Shown: piece after piece, positions 12,101 to 23,794 of the stretch
Layout of the letters: each line of letters starts with the position of its first letter
Position numbering within the stretch: position 1 is the first letter of the stretch
Assembly: GCA_000310025.1 (NCBI GenBank)
Contig: FN649731.1
Coordinates: 1,557,761 to 1,612,159, forward strand
Length of the DNA stretch: 54,399 nucleotides
Direction of reading: 5' to 3'
From: Ectocarpus siliculosus
Taxonomy: Eukaryota; Sar; Phaeophyceae; Ectocarpales; Ectocarpaceae
The notes under the pieces: model-generated
Told to the model about the DNA's origin: nothing
Database searches by the model: none
What the model saw: the letters and a program-made list of their open reading frames with translations, nothing else
Translations under genes and position numbers: made by a program

Positions 12101-15100
12101 TCCAAGGAAAAAAAAAATCGTTTCTGTGTTTATGCAACGGCGCTGGTAGTTATGCTGGTGACCTATGGTGGTATTTTTTCTTCGGACCAGACCACTTTTC
12201 GATGGAAAAATCGACACACGAGGGTGTACTACCCGCGGTGTTAGCTTTTTGGGCGCGATCGCTGAGAGATTCGGGCAACCTTTGTATCGGAAACGGTTCG
12301 TTTTGGTCCCGCCAAGGGTGGGTAATCGCGTGATGGACAATGCGCATATTGCTAGACGACAGCGAGTGCCCCGATTTTGCCTCTATTTGTTCGATCTTCA
12401 GCTTGGATGCTTCTGACTTGATTCAAGTCTGACAGGAGTAGCCTTTTGGCGGGAAGCAACAACGTGTATCACAAGGTATTGATACACGGATGCATGAGCC
12501 ATGTAGACGCGCATAGTAGTGCAACCATTAAACAGATCCCACAATCGCGTGGTAAACACTAGACGTAGGCGTGAACCCAGCCTTGGTTTGGGTACTTGGG
12601 AGTGACCAGATTGAACCAGGACCAACGCATCGTAAAGACGTGTGCACGCTTGATCGCGTTGAAATTGCCCTTGCCTGGAAAGGCCCGCAAGACTTCGCCC
12701 ACGCAGCAAGAACCCTTCCGGCCGCTGGCCGTTAACGGCTATGGACGCGGTGAAATTCTGAAACGACGCGATCGACGAACGTGATGACCGGAGGGCAGAC
12801 AAGAGGTATAAATGATGTGATTGAGGTACCTTAGCTCAAGCACAGCTCGCTGAACAGAAACTGACACCCAATCGTTAGGCACGCAGAACAAAACTGCGCA
12901 AGGGGCAGCTGGGGTAGGATCGAAACTCGTGCTGGAAATTATGTGGAAGAACGGGGTGGGGTGTCAACAATATATTGCACATCGTTCATAGTCGAAAACG
13001 CGACCTCGAGGGTAGAGATGCTGTCGGCGCATCAATCAATCTCCCCTCTTCTGTGAGATTCTCACCGATCCACGATGAAAAAACACCAGTTTTCTTGGTC
13101 GCAGGCCACAACAACAACAAACGCGGTGGCGGTCAAGAGGTGACCAACAGGAAGCTGCAGGTGGGCCGAAGTACGCCTCACAAAGATAGGTACCTTTGTT
13201 GCCTCTTCAAAGCGCCTGAGATCGTGCAATATCAACCCTCGGAGCTGAAACCGCCGCGCATCCAGAGAGCAACTAGCCGTCACGGTAGAGTCGGCCAAAC
13301 TCAACGCATCCAACGGCCGTCCGAGTTTGAGAAGACAAAGAGCCGCCTGGAAATCGATCGATTGGTGACGGGGGGCAAAGGGTGCTGGTGGAAGAGTCGG
13401 CTTGGAATGTTGACTCATTGCCCGTTCGTCTGCTCTGCCTTTTCCTACGACCGTCACTTCTTCCTCATTCTGGGAAAAGCTGCATGTACTCATCATGCCT
13501 CTTTACGCACAGTGCAGCTCTCGACACTCCTTTCACGACAACCAAAATCCAATATTGGAGCGACCGTTCTCAGGACCCATCATCTTGGGGGTGGGAGAAC
13601 TGCTGCAAGTGAAGTTTACTGAGAGAGACACACCCGGGGTGAGTCATCAATCATCCGAAGAGAAGAAGGCAGGGACCGTACCTCAAATTCGCAGGCAGCT
13701 CGGCTTGCGACGTCTTTGTTGCCCGTTTCGGTTTTCTCCCTGTTATCAGGAAGACGCGGTGGCAACGAAAACAAAGAGGTACTGTAAAAGTTATCAAAAC
13801 CATGATCCCCAACATATTTCCAGTTTACCAAGTTGTGTGTCTGGAAACGGCCCTTTATCCCAAAAAACGGTAAAACCGCGGGGAGGGGGGGGAACAGACT
13901 GTATCCTTTTTTCGTTTGGTCCCTGTATACGAACCGAACATGGGAAGCAGCGACGAGAAGCGGTATTCTAATACTCCACCAGCCCAGCCTCAGAGTACCT
14001 GCGTATGTGAATCGTCCATACTGTGGATGCTGAGTCAAATAAATACCCGACATTTTTCTACTCTAGCGAGGAACGCTGACCATGATGGGGCGGAACTTAG
14101 TTCAAAATACTACGAGAGGGGGCAAGGCCTAGGAGCATGAATCATGCCTCCCTCCCTTTCACCTTCGGCGTTCCCATTACCTACCACCTCCGTCGCCGGT
14201 CACTTCCCCCCTGACGTATACTCTGACGAGAACGTCCAATACAATCCTCCTCTCTCGCGGACAAGGGCAACTCGCCCGTGCGACGAATCACCGCACCTGG
14301 TAGAAGCAGCTTCTTGCTTGTCGAAAGAACGAAGCAGGAGCTGGAGATGGCCCATCGCTCGCTCGTACTCCCCCATTCTGGAACACAGCACCCCCTGCGT
14401 TGCAGGATAAGCAAACAATGTGGACGACAACACCGTGCCCCTCTTTAGCCCTTTCGAGTCGAGACGATGGTTTGGGGTGTCTTCAATTCTGCGGCAGTTG
14501 GTTACGAGTCATGAGAGCATCTTCCCTTAGCGGGCGTTTGAGTTTCGATTGATGCCATATGCCATATGCCAAAAGGTTATGGATTCCCACGAGTCCACGC
14601 ACACATGAGAATGGGCACATTTCGAAAGGGGCCTTTGCAGGAGAGCGTGCGCAATACAAGACTGACTTTCACTCAACCTGGGCGCTGACGTGGACCATAC
14701 GACTACAGGACAACAAGAGTCATTGCCTCGTGATAACTAAGTACCTCCGACGAATCGGATTTTATCGCATCGTCCAGCATCATCAGCTCACTCACGCCCT
14801 TGTCATCAATTCTTGAGAACAAGGGCCCGGGCATTGGATAGGACCTAAATCAGTAGGAGTCTCGAACAATTCCGTTGCAATCAGGAACGCTAATAGTTGT
14901 TCATGGAAACACCATAGACAGACGTAAGTCCATGCGTGTGTGGGTGGAAACGCGTCAAGTAGACACTATTCAACGCGGTCGGGGGTGGCATATGCCCCAT
15001 CCATCGTCGTACAAGCAGAACATACGGAATTGCGTCCGTCCGTAAGCGAAACATGCTCTTGAGATCCTGTCAACCAATCTTGGGCCCTTACCGCCGTGAA

Positions 15101-18100
15101 GAGAAACTCCGGGTTGTTGCTCTCCAGTTCCATTGCCTTCTCGATATCCTGCATGCATGCATTCAACAAACAATGGAAGGTTGGTTTAGCAATGCATTGG
15201 CTGACCACACGTTTTGAATGTGTGCAACGCAAAATATTCTGCTTGTGACTACTCAAACGTTTGGACGATGGGGTGATGTGTCACATACGCGTTGTTTGAT
15301 TGAAGTAGGCTGTGCGCTTTCAAGGGGCTTGCTTAAGCTCGCGGTAACGTGCTGGTGAAGGATCCCACTTGGGGTCTCTCATACTAGGTCACGGGCATGA
15401 GGAATGGTGGTTTTCATGGGAATGACTCAAAACTACTATTATTCTGTATAGTACTACTATTGTATACTACTATTGTATTGTACTCAAGTTTCATGAGTAC
15501 CTCAACACCGGCCATGGCCTCCTCGCGGCCTTCGGATCTCATGGCCACCCTTGCTCTGGCTCGTGCACGCTGCACGAAATACTCCCCCCTGCCCCCGTTC
15601 GACAATTCCACGGCCTTGTTGAAATCCAACAGCGCACCTGCATCATCCCCGTGACCCAATCTGCCCCCCGCAGCCAGAACAAGACACACAAGTGAGGTCA
15701 AGCGATATTGTTCTTCCCACTTGAAATCAATCGATTACTGTCCTCACATTGATTGAGTGAAGAACATGTCTTCGAGTCTTCTCGTCGTGTTAAGCTCGGA
15801 GATGTGGCCAGTGCCTCATACTTTGTACTTCTAGAAGCCAAGCCACAACAACAGACGGTTTGTTTGGTGTACTATTAGGGCACGTGATGGCTTTGCTTGG
15901 TAGGGTACTGGTGCAAGTTACACGTTGGTGGCGGGCACGATGTGCTAGGCAAGCTTGAAGAAGGTGCTTTCTCTTTTCGTGCAACCTGTTGGCACATGTG
16001 TCCGATGGTTTCGACGACAAATAGCAAATCAAGTTGGGAACACTACCACTGACTGTAGCCCTCGATTCACCTTATCACACCCCTGTCGAAGAAAGCTTCG
16101 TGTCTGCCTGTGTTGTCGCTGCTGGGCCCTCCTCCGAGTTGTGCTGCCGGTGCCATGTGTTCCCACTTTTTGAGAGCCTCTCCGAGAACAGTCAGTGCAC
16201 GCTTCTCTTGCCCCACCGCCTGTTCAGTCATCAGACCATCGGTAGTTTCTGATACCTCACAGAACCTCTACAGAGGCTTAAGTCGAGGGCGTCGCCCGTT
16301 TCCTCACATTGTTCCTGGGAGACTTTACTCTCCACGTAGCTATCCCTCTACCACAATCATTCGCGATGGACGTGTTCTACGTGTGGAAAACGCACTTGCA
16401 CGCAGACAGGTACCGTACTCTCGCCATTTGTCGCGTGACCAATCACGGTCCTACACGTATCCCCGACTTCCAGCGCATCGTATCAAGAGAAATATGCTAA
16501 CCAAGGAAGAGATCCCACGGTGCGGTTCCTGTAGCCTGACGAAGGGAGTTCTCATGATTTCGCGACACCTGTCCAAAATCGAGGAATCAAGTTGTACTCT
16601 TTCCGCGCCATTGATGATGTGCTCCACACACCGAATACCTTTTTGGAGCTTTCGGTAGTCCTCGCACTCACTACCAGCGTATGAATCGTTAGAAATCTGT
16701 CTGTCTCCGTCTAACGAATACCTATGCCACACCATTGTGTCTTTGATGACCAATGATAGAGAAGGGCGAAGAAGGATTGAACCCTAAATCAAGACATCAA
16801 CACGGCTGGCGAGATGCCTACCTTGAGCGCTTTAGCCAGGTATTGCAGGGATGCCGGTGAGGGGTCAGACATCTCCACCGCGCGGGACAAGTCTGCCACT
16901 GCTTCCTCCGCGCGACCTTCCTGGAAACGTGAGAATGGCAGGTCAGGTGAAACAGCCATGGCCTCTTCACAGATACAGGATTACCTCTGTATCCTGAACG
17001 AACAAGGCTGTAGGCTTCACAAGCGTCCGGCAGGGCTTCGGTGAATCGTGGAGTTGGTTGCCTGGGGTAAGGTAGAGCCACCCCGTGATGTCGTTTAAAA
17101 TCTCCGCAAAACGATCGTTGGGTTCACAGTTGGCAACCTTCACAGAGTTCCCAGCGCAAGTACGTTGTCATGACAATACCCAATGGTGTCACTTCCTGCA
17201 CGCATGTCTACCTAGTTGTCCGCCTGCAACGTTGAGCTTTTGAACGGAGCCCTTGTGAATAGCCTGGCTCGCATGTATGAGATACTTGGTCGAGGAGCGC
17301 GGACCGTTTGGTGGTTCTGGCGGCATGTGGCACTTTGATGATACGGCTCGGCCCTTGCCAGTACGCCCAACAAACTTCAATACTTCTCGTGATCGTGTGC
17401 AACAACTTACCTCGAAGAGGCAAGCCCCCTTGGCGTGAAGGCACCGCAAAGTCATTGCCGAGTCAAACTCCCCCGTGTTTGCCAAGCACTCGCCGTACGA
17501 TATCACGGCCTGCCCGGGCCTGAGAACGATGAAGTTTCATGGGAAGCTCGTAAGAATAACGACTCAGGGTTGTTTCCAGTAGACATACTGCTGTAGTTCG
17601 TGTAGACACAGTTTGTGACCGACGACGCTATGCTGTTGTTTGTGCTACGGCGCTATATATGTACCTCGCCAATATATATGTACCTCGCCAAACGATGATG
17701 GAGGAGAGAGGCCCTCTGATAGTGGTGCACCGCTACGGTTGGCTCCAGCTCGCACGCTTTCGTGAAGTCGCCCAAAGCGGCGTCCAGCTTCCCCATCTTT
17801 ATCAGGCACAAGCCCCTGAATAAAGTGGGGGGGATGGTTGAGATTACCTATCTATGTATGTGTGCACATGTTGGAGCCCTCAAGACAGACGGAAGCGTCT
17901 GTGCAAGATGAAAGATGGAGCACGGCAACCTAGTATTCAGCATCCCGACGCCAAAACATGTATTTCTGGTCGTTTGCTGCTGCAGCGCCACAGGACCTAC
18001 CCGGGACGTGCGTTGTTCACCTAGGTGCTGGAAGATCTGCTTGTGCATGACAAGAATGTGCGATCCGTGTGCTTGAGGCGGAGGACACCAAGGATCTATG

Positions 18101-19532
18101 TACTGTAGTACCTGCAGGAGAAGTATGTGCACTTGCTGGCATTGAGCCGAATAGCTGAGACGTAATCGTGGTAGGCGTCCACGAATTTGCCCATGGCCTG
18201 CAAACACAAAGACACAAAGGCGCGTTAGTATTCGGCAGGATGAGTCAATGAACGGACTCATGGAGCGATAGGAAGAACCGTCTGCTATCCGCACCCCCCC
18301 CGCCCTCCGGGTGCCGTACATGCCTGTTGCAGTCTTTGTAATTTTCTGAAACAAGGGTGTAGCACAGTTTATTTTGTGTACCGAACAGAATCTCTCACCT
18401 GTTTCTACTCAGATGCTTTTTCTGTACTCTCAGAGCCAACGCAGGGCGGGTGTAGCGTGAACCCCTATCATACCAACTCTGGTTGATTTCATGACGATGA
18501 TGTTAATAATAACATGCCGTTTATAGAGGTCGTTCGTTTGGACATAAAACGCGCACAGCCTTTTTGAGAACGTCCTGCTCAGCGTGGGGCTAGGGGCTAG
18601 TCGATCTCCCCAAGCGGACAAGAGTACTACAGTATTGCCTCTTCTTTCTCGCTGCGTCTGATCTTCGGTCCCCCACGTTTAGGGTTAAATTGTTGCGGTT
18701 CTTGTCTTCTTGTGTCCACCAAGTCCCACCCCAAACAATGTGGCAGGTACAACAAGCAGCTTTGCAACGTGAATACGTCTTTCACAGAGCGTTCAAGGGC
18801 CGGTCCTCATTCGGAGACGCCGCGGTCGAAATTTCTAGTTCGTTGAATACGCGCTATTCACACCCTACGTTCAAGCCAGCGTCTTAGGGCTTAACGCATG
18901 GAGGTGTTGGTGTCGTGACCTGACCCGACTAAATGAGTAGGAGTATCATACATGCAACACGGACGCGACTTCGCCTTTCCAGATCGCGATACCTGCTTGC
19001 AGTTGGCCCTTGCCGCGAAGTAGTGTGAGCAGTCCACCCGGAAAGCTATCGCTCGATCAAATGACTGGGAGAGGGCAAACCATACGATGAGTGCACGCGG
19101 ACGAAACAAAAGTATGACGATGTGCAGTACAGCAGTAGTCTACTCACTGACGAAGAATTATTGAATATTTTCCATTCCAATGTTCACCCTCTGGCCGTGA
19201 CTTCAGATTTACACGCAAAGCTGTTTGCATTTAATATCAGGACGGCGTAGACTATGTACGTACTGGCAACATAGTCTACGCTGCTGCGGACGCCGCCCAC
19301 CAGTCACAATAAATACAGTAGTCCACATGTGTTTTCTTCGGACTCTGTGGTTGGTACGTAGCATGCACGCGCTATCTACTTCCAAGTACAAAGTATTAGT
19401 GGCAGGACTCACACAGAGCGCTTTTCCGTACGCCCCCTCTCCGCAGAGCTTTAGCCCCTGATTGTAAGCCGTTGCCGCATCTGTGGCACATACGCCCTCG
19501 GTTTTGCTAGCGCCTTGCTTCCCTTTGCCCAT
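9158..19532 (-). CDS. 19-exon tetratricopeptide-repeat (TPR) protein, 935 aa
   Basis: Exons (minus order): 19532-19413, 19064-18993, 18197-18112, 17815-17684, 17519-17411, 16920-16822, 16255-16071, 15660-15501, 15148-15092, 14394-14297, 13739-13682, 13346-13194, 12757-12675, 12003-11551, 11404-11367, 11135-10954, 10602-10391, 10128-9922, 9461-9158. All phases agree (2808 nt). About 17-18 TPR units span the chain, for example GLCLIKMGKLDAALGDFTKA, GVLCSRMGEYERAMGHL, GLAYLRLGRFALALELFDQA and GWANKAMGNLEEAAADFEAA, keeping the usual G8, G15, A20, F24, A27 spacing across splice junctions; that spacing was the main check on exon edges. Exon 14 adds a charged, probably disordered insert of about 130 residues. 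The C-terminus after NPHLSVNYRNAF is short. There is no catalytic domain, signal peptide or membrane segment, so a scaffold role is inferred. The partner is unknown. Confidence 0.8.
9462..9921 (-). other. GC-AG intron (last intron of the TPR gene)
   Basis: Exon 18 ends GGTGCCAG and the intron begins GCAAGG instead of GT. It ends in ...ctgttag. Joining ...FDGA to RSDFTACLASL restores the TPR pattern A20-x-x-x-F24. No GT donor nearby keeps both phase and repeat. Confidence 0.65.
12004..12674 (-). other. GC-AG intron (intron 13 of the TPR gene)
   Basis: Exon 13 ends CTTTCCAG and the intron begins GCAAGGG. The acceptor is ...ttgagcag. The junction gives RGRSLAGLS-SHEQAIRDFTTAL, an exact TPR. The nearest GT donor (12595) leaves a phase that does not match exon 14. 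The donor CCAG|GCAAGG is the same as in the last intron. Confidence 0.65.
17654..17691. repeat. 19-bp tandem duplication that copies the intron 4 donor site
   Basis: The unit tatatatgtacctcgccaa occurs twice in a row (17654-17672, 17673-17691). On the minus strand each copy holds GGCGAG|GTACAT, the 5' splice site of TPR exon 4. The exon-proximal copy (exon ending at 17684) keeps the reading frame with exon 5. Use of the distal copy would add 19 nt and shift the frame. Confidence 0.8.
19245..19281. repeat. perfect 13-bp inverted repeat with 11-nt loop in TPR intron 1
   Basis: gcgtagactatgt (19245-19257) and its exact complement acatagtctacgc (19269-19281) can form a hairpin. Related half-sites (gtctacatagtc near 19700, agtctatgacgta near 19794) occur nearby, upstream of the TPR start codon. 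Confidence 0.6.
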
Positions 19533-21639
19533 CACGACAACAAGCGACTGACTCTACACTCTGCTTGTACACGGACGGGTGATGTGATGTTGTATTCACC
19601 ACATGAAACCGTCACATCGGACGCGCGCATTGCAGCAGAGTGGAATCGATAAGAGTCGGGACAGGGACGATCGGACCTGGTTATTCGACGTTGGGGACTG
19701 GTCTACATAGTCTAACGATTCAACATAGACCTACTGTAGATGAGCCTCCTTTCATTGAGAATGTACAGACAAGGACGTCGACTAGACTCCTATAGTCTAT
19801 GACGTAGGATACTCGGTGGGCGGTTCTTCCGTCGATAACTTCATCTATCCGCTGACCGCTAATAACGCCCATCCACAAATGGTCTGTTGCCCCTCTAGAC
19901 TATTTGTTGGTTTAGCGCGATGGATTGACGTGTACATGCGTCTACACCAAGATGAAGATACCATCAGCATCCATCACAGTTATAATAATGCACGTCATGT
20001 GTTCTATCAGGAAGCAGCGCCGTAGGGACACCGGCTGCGAGTAGTCTCCAGCGGTATCCAGGGAACATCGAAAAGGCCAATCACACAGGTGCCCGCAGCT
20101 GGCTAGGTCAGGCTTCTCTCGGGTGCTGTCTCAGCGATGATGTATAAACCCTGTGCCCTGACAGAAGATGTACATACCATACGCGTATGTAGACACCAGA
20201 TGACCCTGAAGACACGCATCCATGACGCGGACCGTTCATGACGCGGACCATTCTGCAGAACGGACTTTGAAAAATGCGGCGGGATGTGTAGAGAAGAGGC
20301 AAGAATTGTTTTGTGAGGGATAGAACCGAAAATGTACACATCATCAGAGTCCACACCTTTGCTCTCTGCCTCTAGTAACTCACGACCCAGGCAACGCTTC
20401 AACGCACACACCACCAGGCCCAGAGGAACGCCAGCTTCGCTCGGTTTTTTTCCCGCTTCCACTTCGCAAGCTCTTCATCAAGGCACCGCCGCTTCCCTCT
20501 CGGCTTCAGAAAAAAAGCACCCTCTGATCAACAGAAGGAGGTAGGAAGACGCTGCTGTTGTGGGGAAAGGTGCTACACATTAGATTTCTTGTGGGGGGGT
20601 GTCGCGGCCGGCAAGTACCCACAGCCGTCCAAGCACCACGGCGGGGAGCGATTGCACCCACGCAGAGCGAGCTTTGTCTCTGGAGGCTTTCGCCGGTTGC
20701 ATGGGCGTCTCTCGGCGCCCCTTGCTCCGTTGTAAGTGTGGGGTGATGCGAAGCTGTGCTCTTTGTTCTCGGGAAGTTGCCACTTTGCCGCCCCCCCAGC
20801 CGGGGAAGGCAAGTCGGTCCAAAGGGGCATACAGATGGTGGTCTCACACGCATACGTGTACGTTGATTACGGCAAAGCTTGTTGTCGCCGATCGATTAGG
20901 AGGTTGTCGATAGCCTACTAGAATACTTTTTGGCATCGAGCTGAGCACACGGCACACACAACTGCTGTCCAGTACTGCTGTATGGTGAACCACGCCGACT
21001 TCAACAAGCTTCTCCCCATTCCCCACACGGCATGGAGGCAGTGTCAGCTGGATACCACGCGACCGAACTAGAGCTGCCTTTTTTTTGGTGTGGGAACGAG
21101 ACCATGGATCTAGGTTTTGCTGAGGCAGCAGGGCCCAGCGTGATCAGTGTTGGCGTTGTTCTTGTTGGTGCGGTTGACGCTTTCGAGCGAGGGCGCTGCT
21201 GCGACGAAATCCTCAACACCGGCTGGTGTTCAACGTCGTTTCGTCACCCCAGAGAAATTTCATTCTTTCGATTTGATTTTCTACGGGACGGGGAGGGGTA
21301 CCGTGAAGATTCGGAGAGATGCACGCCCGTGTTGTAGCGTTTTAGCGTATTATTCAACTACTGCTTGTAGGAGGGTGCGAACACCAACCGATACCTCTCA
21401 GGAAAGCCCTCAACGAGATGTCCAATGCTACCTTTTTTTTTTCGGCAGTGGTACAGCCGTACCCCCCTGGTTGTCTCAGCTTCAGTCTCCCACCTAAATT
21501 CATTTTGTTGCAAGACCGACCCTCTTATTCCGATCCCCCTTGTACACTTGCCCGACCGTGTCTCAAAAGCCGATTCTCGACCTATGGTATACTAGTGCAT
21601 CCGAAATCATGGCCAGTCGCCAAGTTTGGTTGACTTCCG

Positions 21640-22640
21640 TGTGCAGTAGCGTACGTCGCAAGTGTGCGGCCATGTGCGACCATGCGCGCTGTTTCTCTCT
21701 CGTCTTAACCGGTCCGCCGTCTTGCTTCCCTATTCTCTGTTGGGAAGATTCGAATCCCAATCCCATGGTCAGCTTGTGTGGCAGCAATCAACAGACCGAT
21801 GTCGACCTACAGCAGTACGGCGCACGTTTCGCGATTCTCGAGTATGTATGCCTCCCCTCGCAAAGTTTCGTCGACGTCCGCGCGCAGTAGCATACGCCAC
21901 AAGGTTGCGGCCATCTGCGACCATGCGCGCTGTTTGGTATCTCGTCTTCACCTCGATCGGTTCGCCGTCTCCCTGTCTTCATCGCTCTTCATCGCTTTTT
22001 TTGTCTAGTCGAGAAATTTCGGAAAAATCGAATCTCAGGGTCTGGTTGATATCGTAGCAACTAATAACCCTATCGATATGGTAGTTATCGCCCTACGGCG
22101 CACGCCTCGCGATTATCTTGAGGATGCCTCGGTAGGCATCATGGTGGTTCGTGGTCCCTCGCCTACATCGTTTCATCACCCTCCGAGCGCAGTAGCATAC
22201 ATGCGCCACAAGAGTGTGCGACCATATGCGACCATGTGCGCTGTTTCTTTCCTCTTCTTCATCGCCGTCTTTCTGTCTTGACCGCTCTTGGTTCTTGTCG
22301 ACGCATTAATCTATACAAACTCAAGTGAATTAGCACTTTCCGACTTTGGGCAGACGATACATGTCGGAAAGGATCGAATTTCAGTGTGCGCTTCAGCAAC
22401 CAACGACACCATACGTCCTTTCATTGCACCGGGGGTTGGTTTAGTTCGTGTGTGGGCTGAGTCGGTTGTCATCGCGACCTATTGCCAACAAGTCATGATA
22501 CGAGCAAAGCGCGCACGGTGGCGCCGATGTGCAAGCAATTCTGCATGAGCTCCAGCAGTGTGCGACCATGTGCATTCATGCGCTCTCTTCGTCGCTCGTT
22601 TTTGTGTACATTTTCGGGAAAAAATGGATCTCAAGGGTCC
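21640..22640. repeat. four degenerate copies of a roughly 240-330 bp unit
   Basis: A core close to gtgcgaccatgcgcgctgtt recurs at about 21675, 21916, 22227 and 22561. The first three copies are followed by t/c-rich runs (ctcgtctt..., ttcctcttcttcatcg), and several copies are preceded by gcgcagtagcatacg(c)cacaag-like sequence. Copies differ by many substitutions and indels, so this is an old array. No coding function is visible. Confidence 0.55.
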
Positions 22641-23492
22641 GCGCAGCGTCATCATCCTGCATCATCAGCAGAGATATTTCCGGTGTGCCATACGTAAACA
22701 AACTACAGCACGGGCAATGCTGCAGCAAAGATCGGATGAGATTCATTCGCATTCATTCCACGTGTCTCAGCAGTATGCGATATCACACCCCGTTGTACAC
22801 AAAACGAACACCTGTGTCAAGGGTAACGTTTGGACTCCACAAGAATGTCGTCACGCGCGGGTGTGGTATCTTGTGCAACATACCTCCAAAATTTCCGAAA
22901 ATTCAAGGCATGGTACAAAAGTGAATGTGGATTGTGCAGCACGGCGAGGGCCGAGAGAATCACGGCAGTGGTACTCTTTGTTTGCGCTGCTGCCTGTGTG
23001 GTGCGTGAGCGTGCCCACCTCTCTCTCTGTGAAACAGAGAGGCCGGCCGTTCTTCTCCCTAGCGCTACAAGTATCGCCCGAACTTCCATGTTTATTGTTT
23101 TCCCAGCGTCAGAAGCGGCGTCGATTCGCGGTTCTCAGATATTTCGTCGCTGACTCTCCATTCAACTATGACTGATTTTGAGGGGTTAATTGGCAAAACA
23201 GCATCCCGTTCCACTCATCATTTCCACTGGTGGTCAGAGACTACAAGGCCCTGCACTGCTGCGCTGACGGCGGCCCTAACAGCGCCCGCGACCAGTATGC
23301 CCAACGCACATCGGTGTGGCCGGGAACAGCAAAATATGTTTTTTCGTTTTTTTTTTCTTGTAAAAACGCTCACTTGGGCCTCTTTTTCGTTCCATGTGTT
23401 TTTCGTTGCTGGATCAACGTGGGTGTTTCGTCGCCCCCCCCTCGTGCAATGCATCATCACATCCTCTCCGTCTCTCTCTCTCTTAGCTCGTC

Positions 23493-23634
23493 TACCGTAA
23501 GGTCGCGAGTCAGCGCACGGTCCGGGGTCTCCGCACGGTCCGGAGTCATCGTGCAGGGGTGCGATGCAACTAAATGGCGAAAATGTTTAGAAAACGACCG
23601 CACGGGGGTGCGCTGACTCGCAGCCTTACGTTAC
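23493..23634. mobile_element. small inverted-repeat (MITE-like) element
   Basis: Left arm CCGTAAGGTCGCGAGTCAGCGCAC and the complement of the right arm ACGTAAGGCTGCGAGTCAGCGCAC match except for three bases. Both arms abut TA, the target duplication expected of Tc1/mariner-like elements. The centre of about 90 bp has no coding capacity but contains two copies of cgcacggtccgg. Only the arms and the TA are seen directly; the class is inferred. Confidence 0.5.
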
Positions 23635-23794
23635 TTTATCTTAAGCCCCATTGATCCCGAAGACGCTTTAGCCAAGGCTCCGTGCTGCTACTGTACAGGT
23701 GACTTATTAACCTTGTTTGTTTGTTTGTTTTTTTTGCCCTTCTGCCTGCCGTTCTTTTCCGTCTTGCCTCTCCCCTTCCTCACCTCGCAGCAAC

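Larger units (their letters stand above)
19533..23794. other. intergenic region between the divergent TPR and HIR genes
   Basis: It should hold both promoters; I cannot place a TATA box with confidence. A minus-strand stretch at 20430-20500 reads DEELAKWKREKNRAKL, but has no in-frame partner exon. A degenerate repeat array (about 21640-22640) and a small inverted-repeat element (23493-23634) are listed separately. An intron may end in the 5' leader of the HIR gene, at 'cctcgcag' just before the ATG. Confidence 0.5.

Noticed and set aside
20430-20853. possible small minus-strand gene upstream of the TPR gene
   Set aside because: Protein-like pieces occur in two different frames with stops between, and no acceptor/donor pair joins them.
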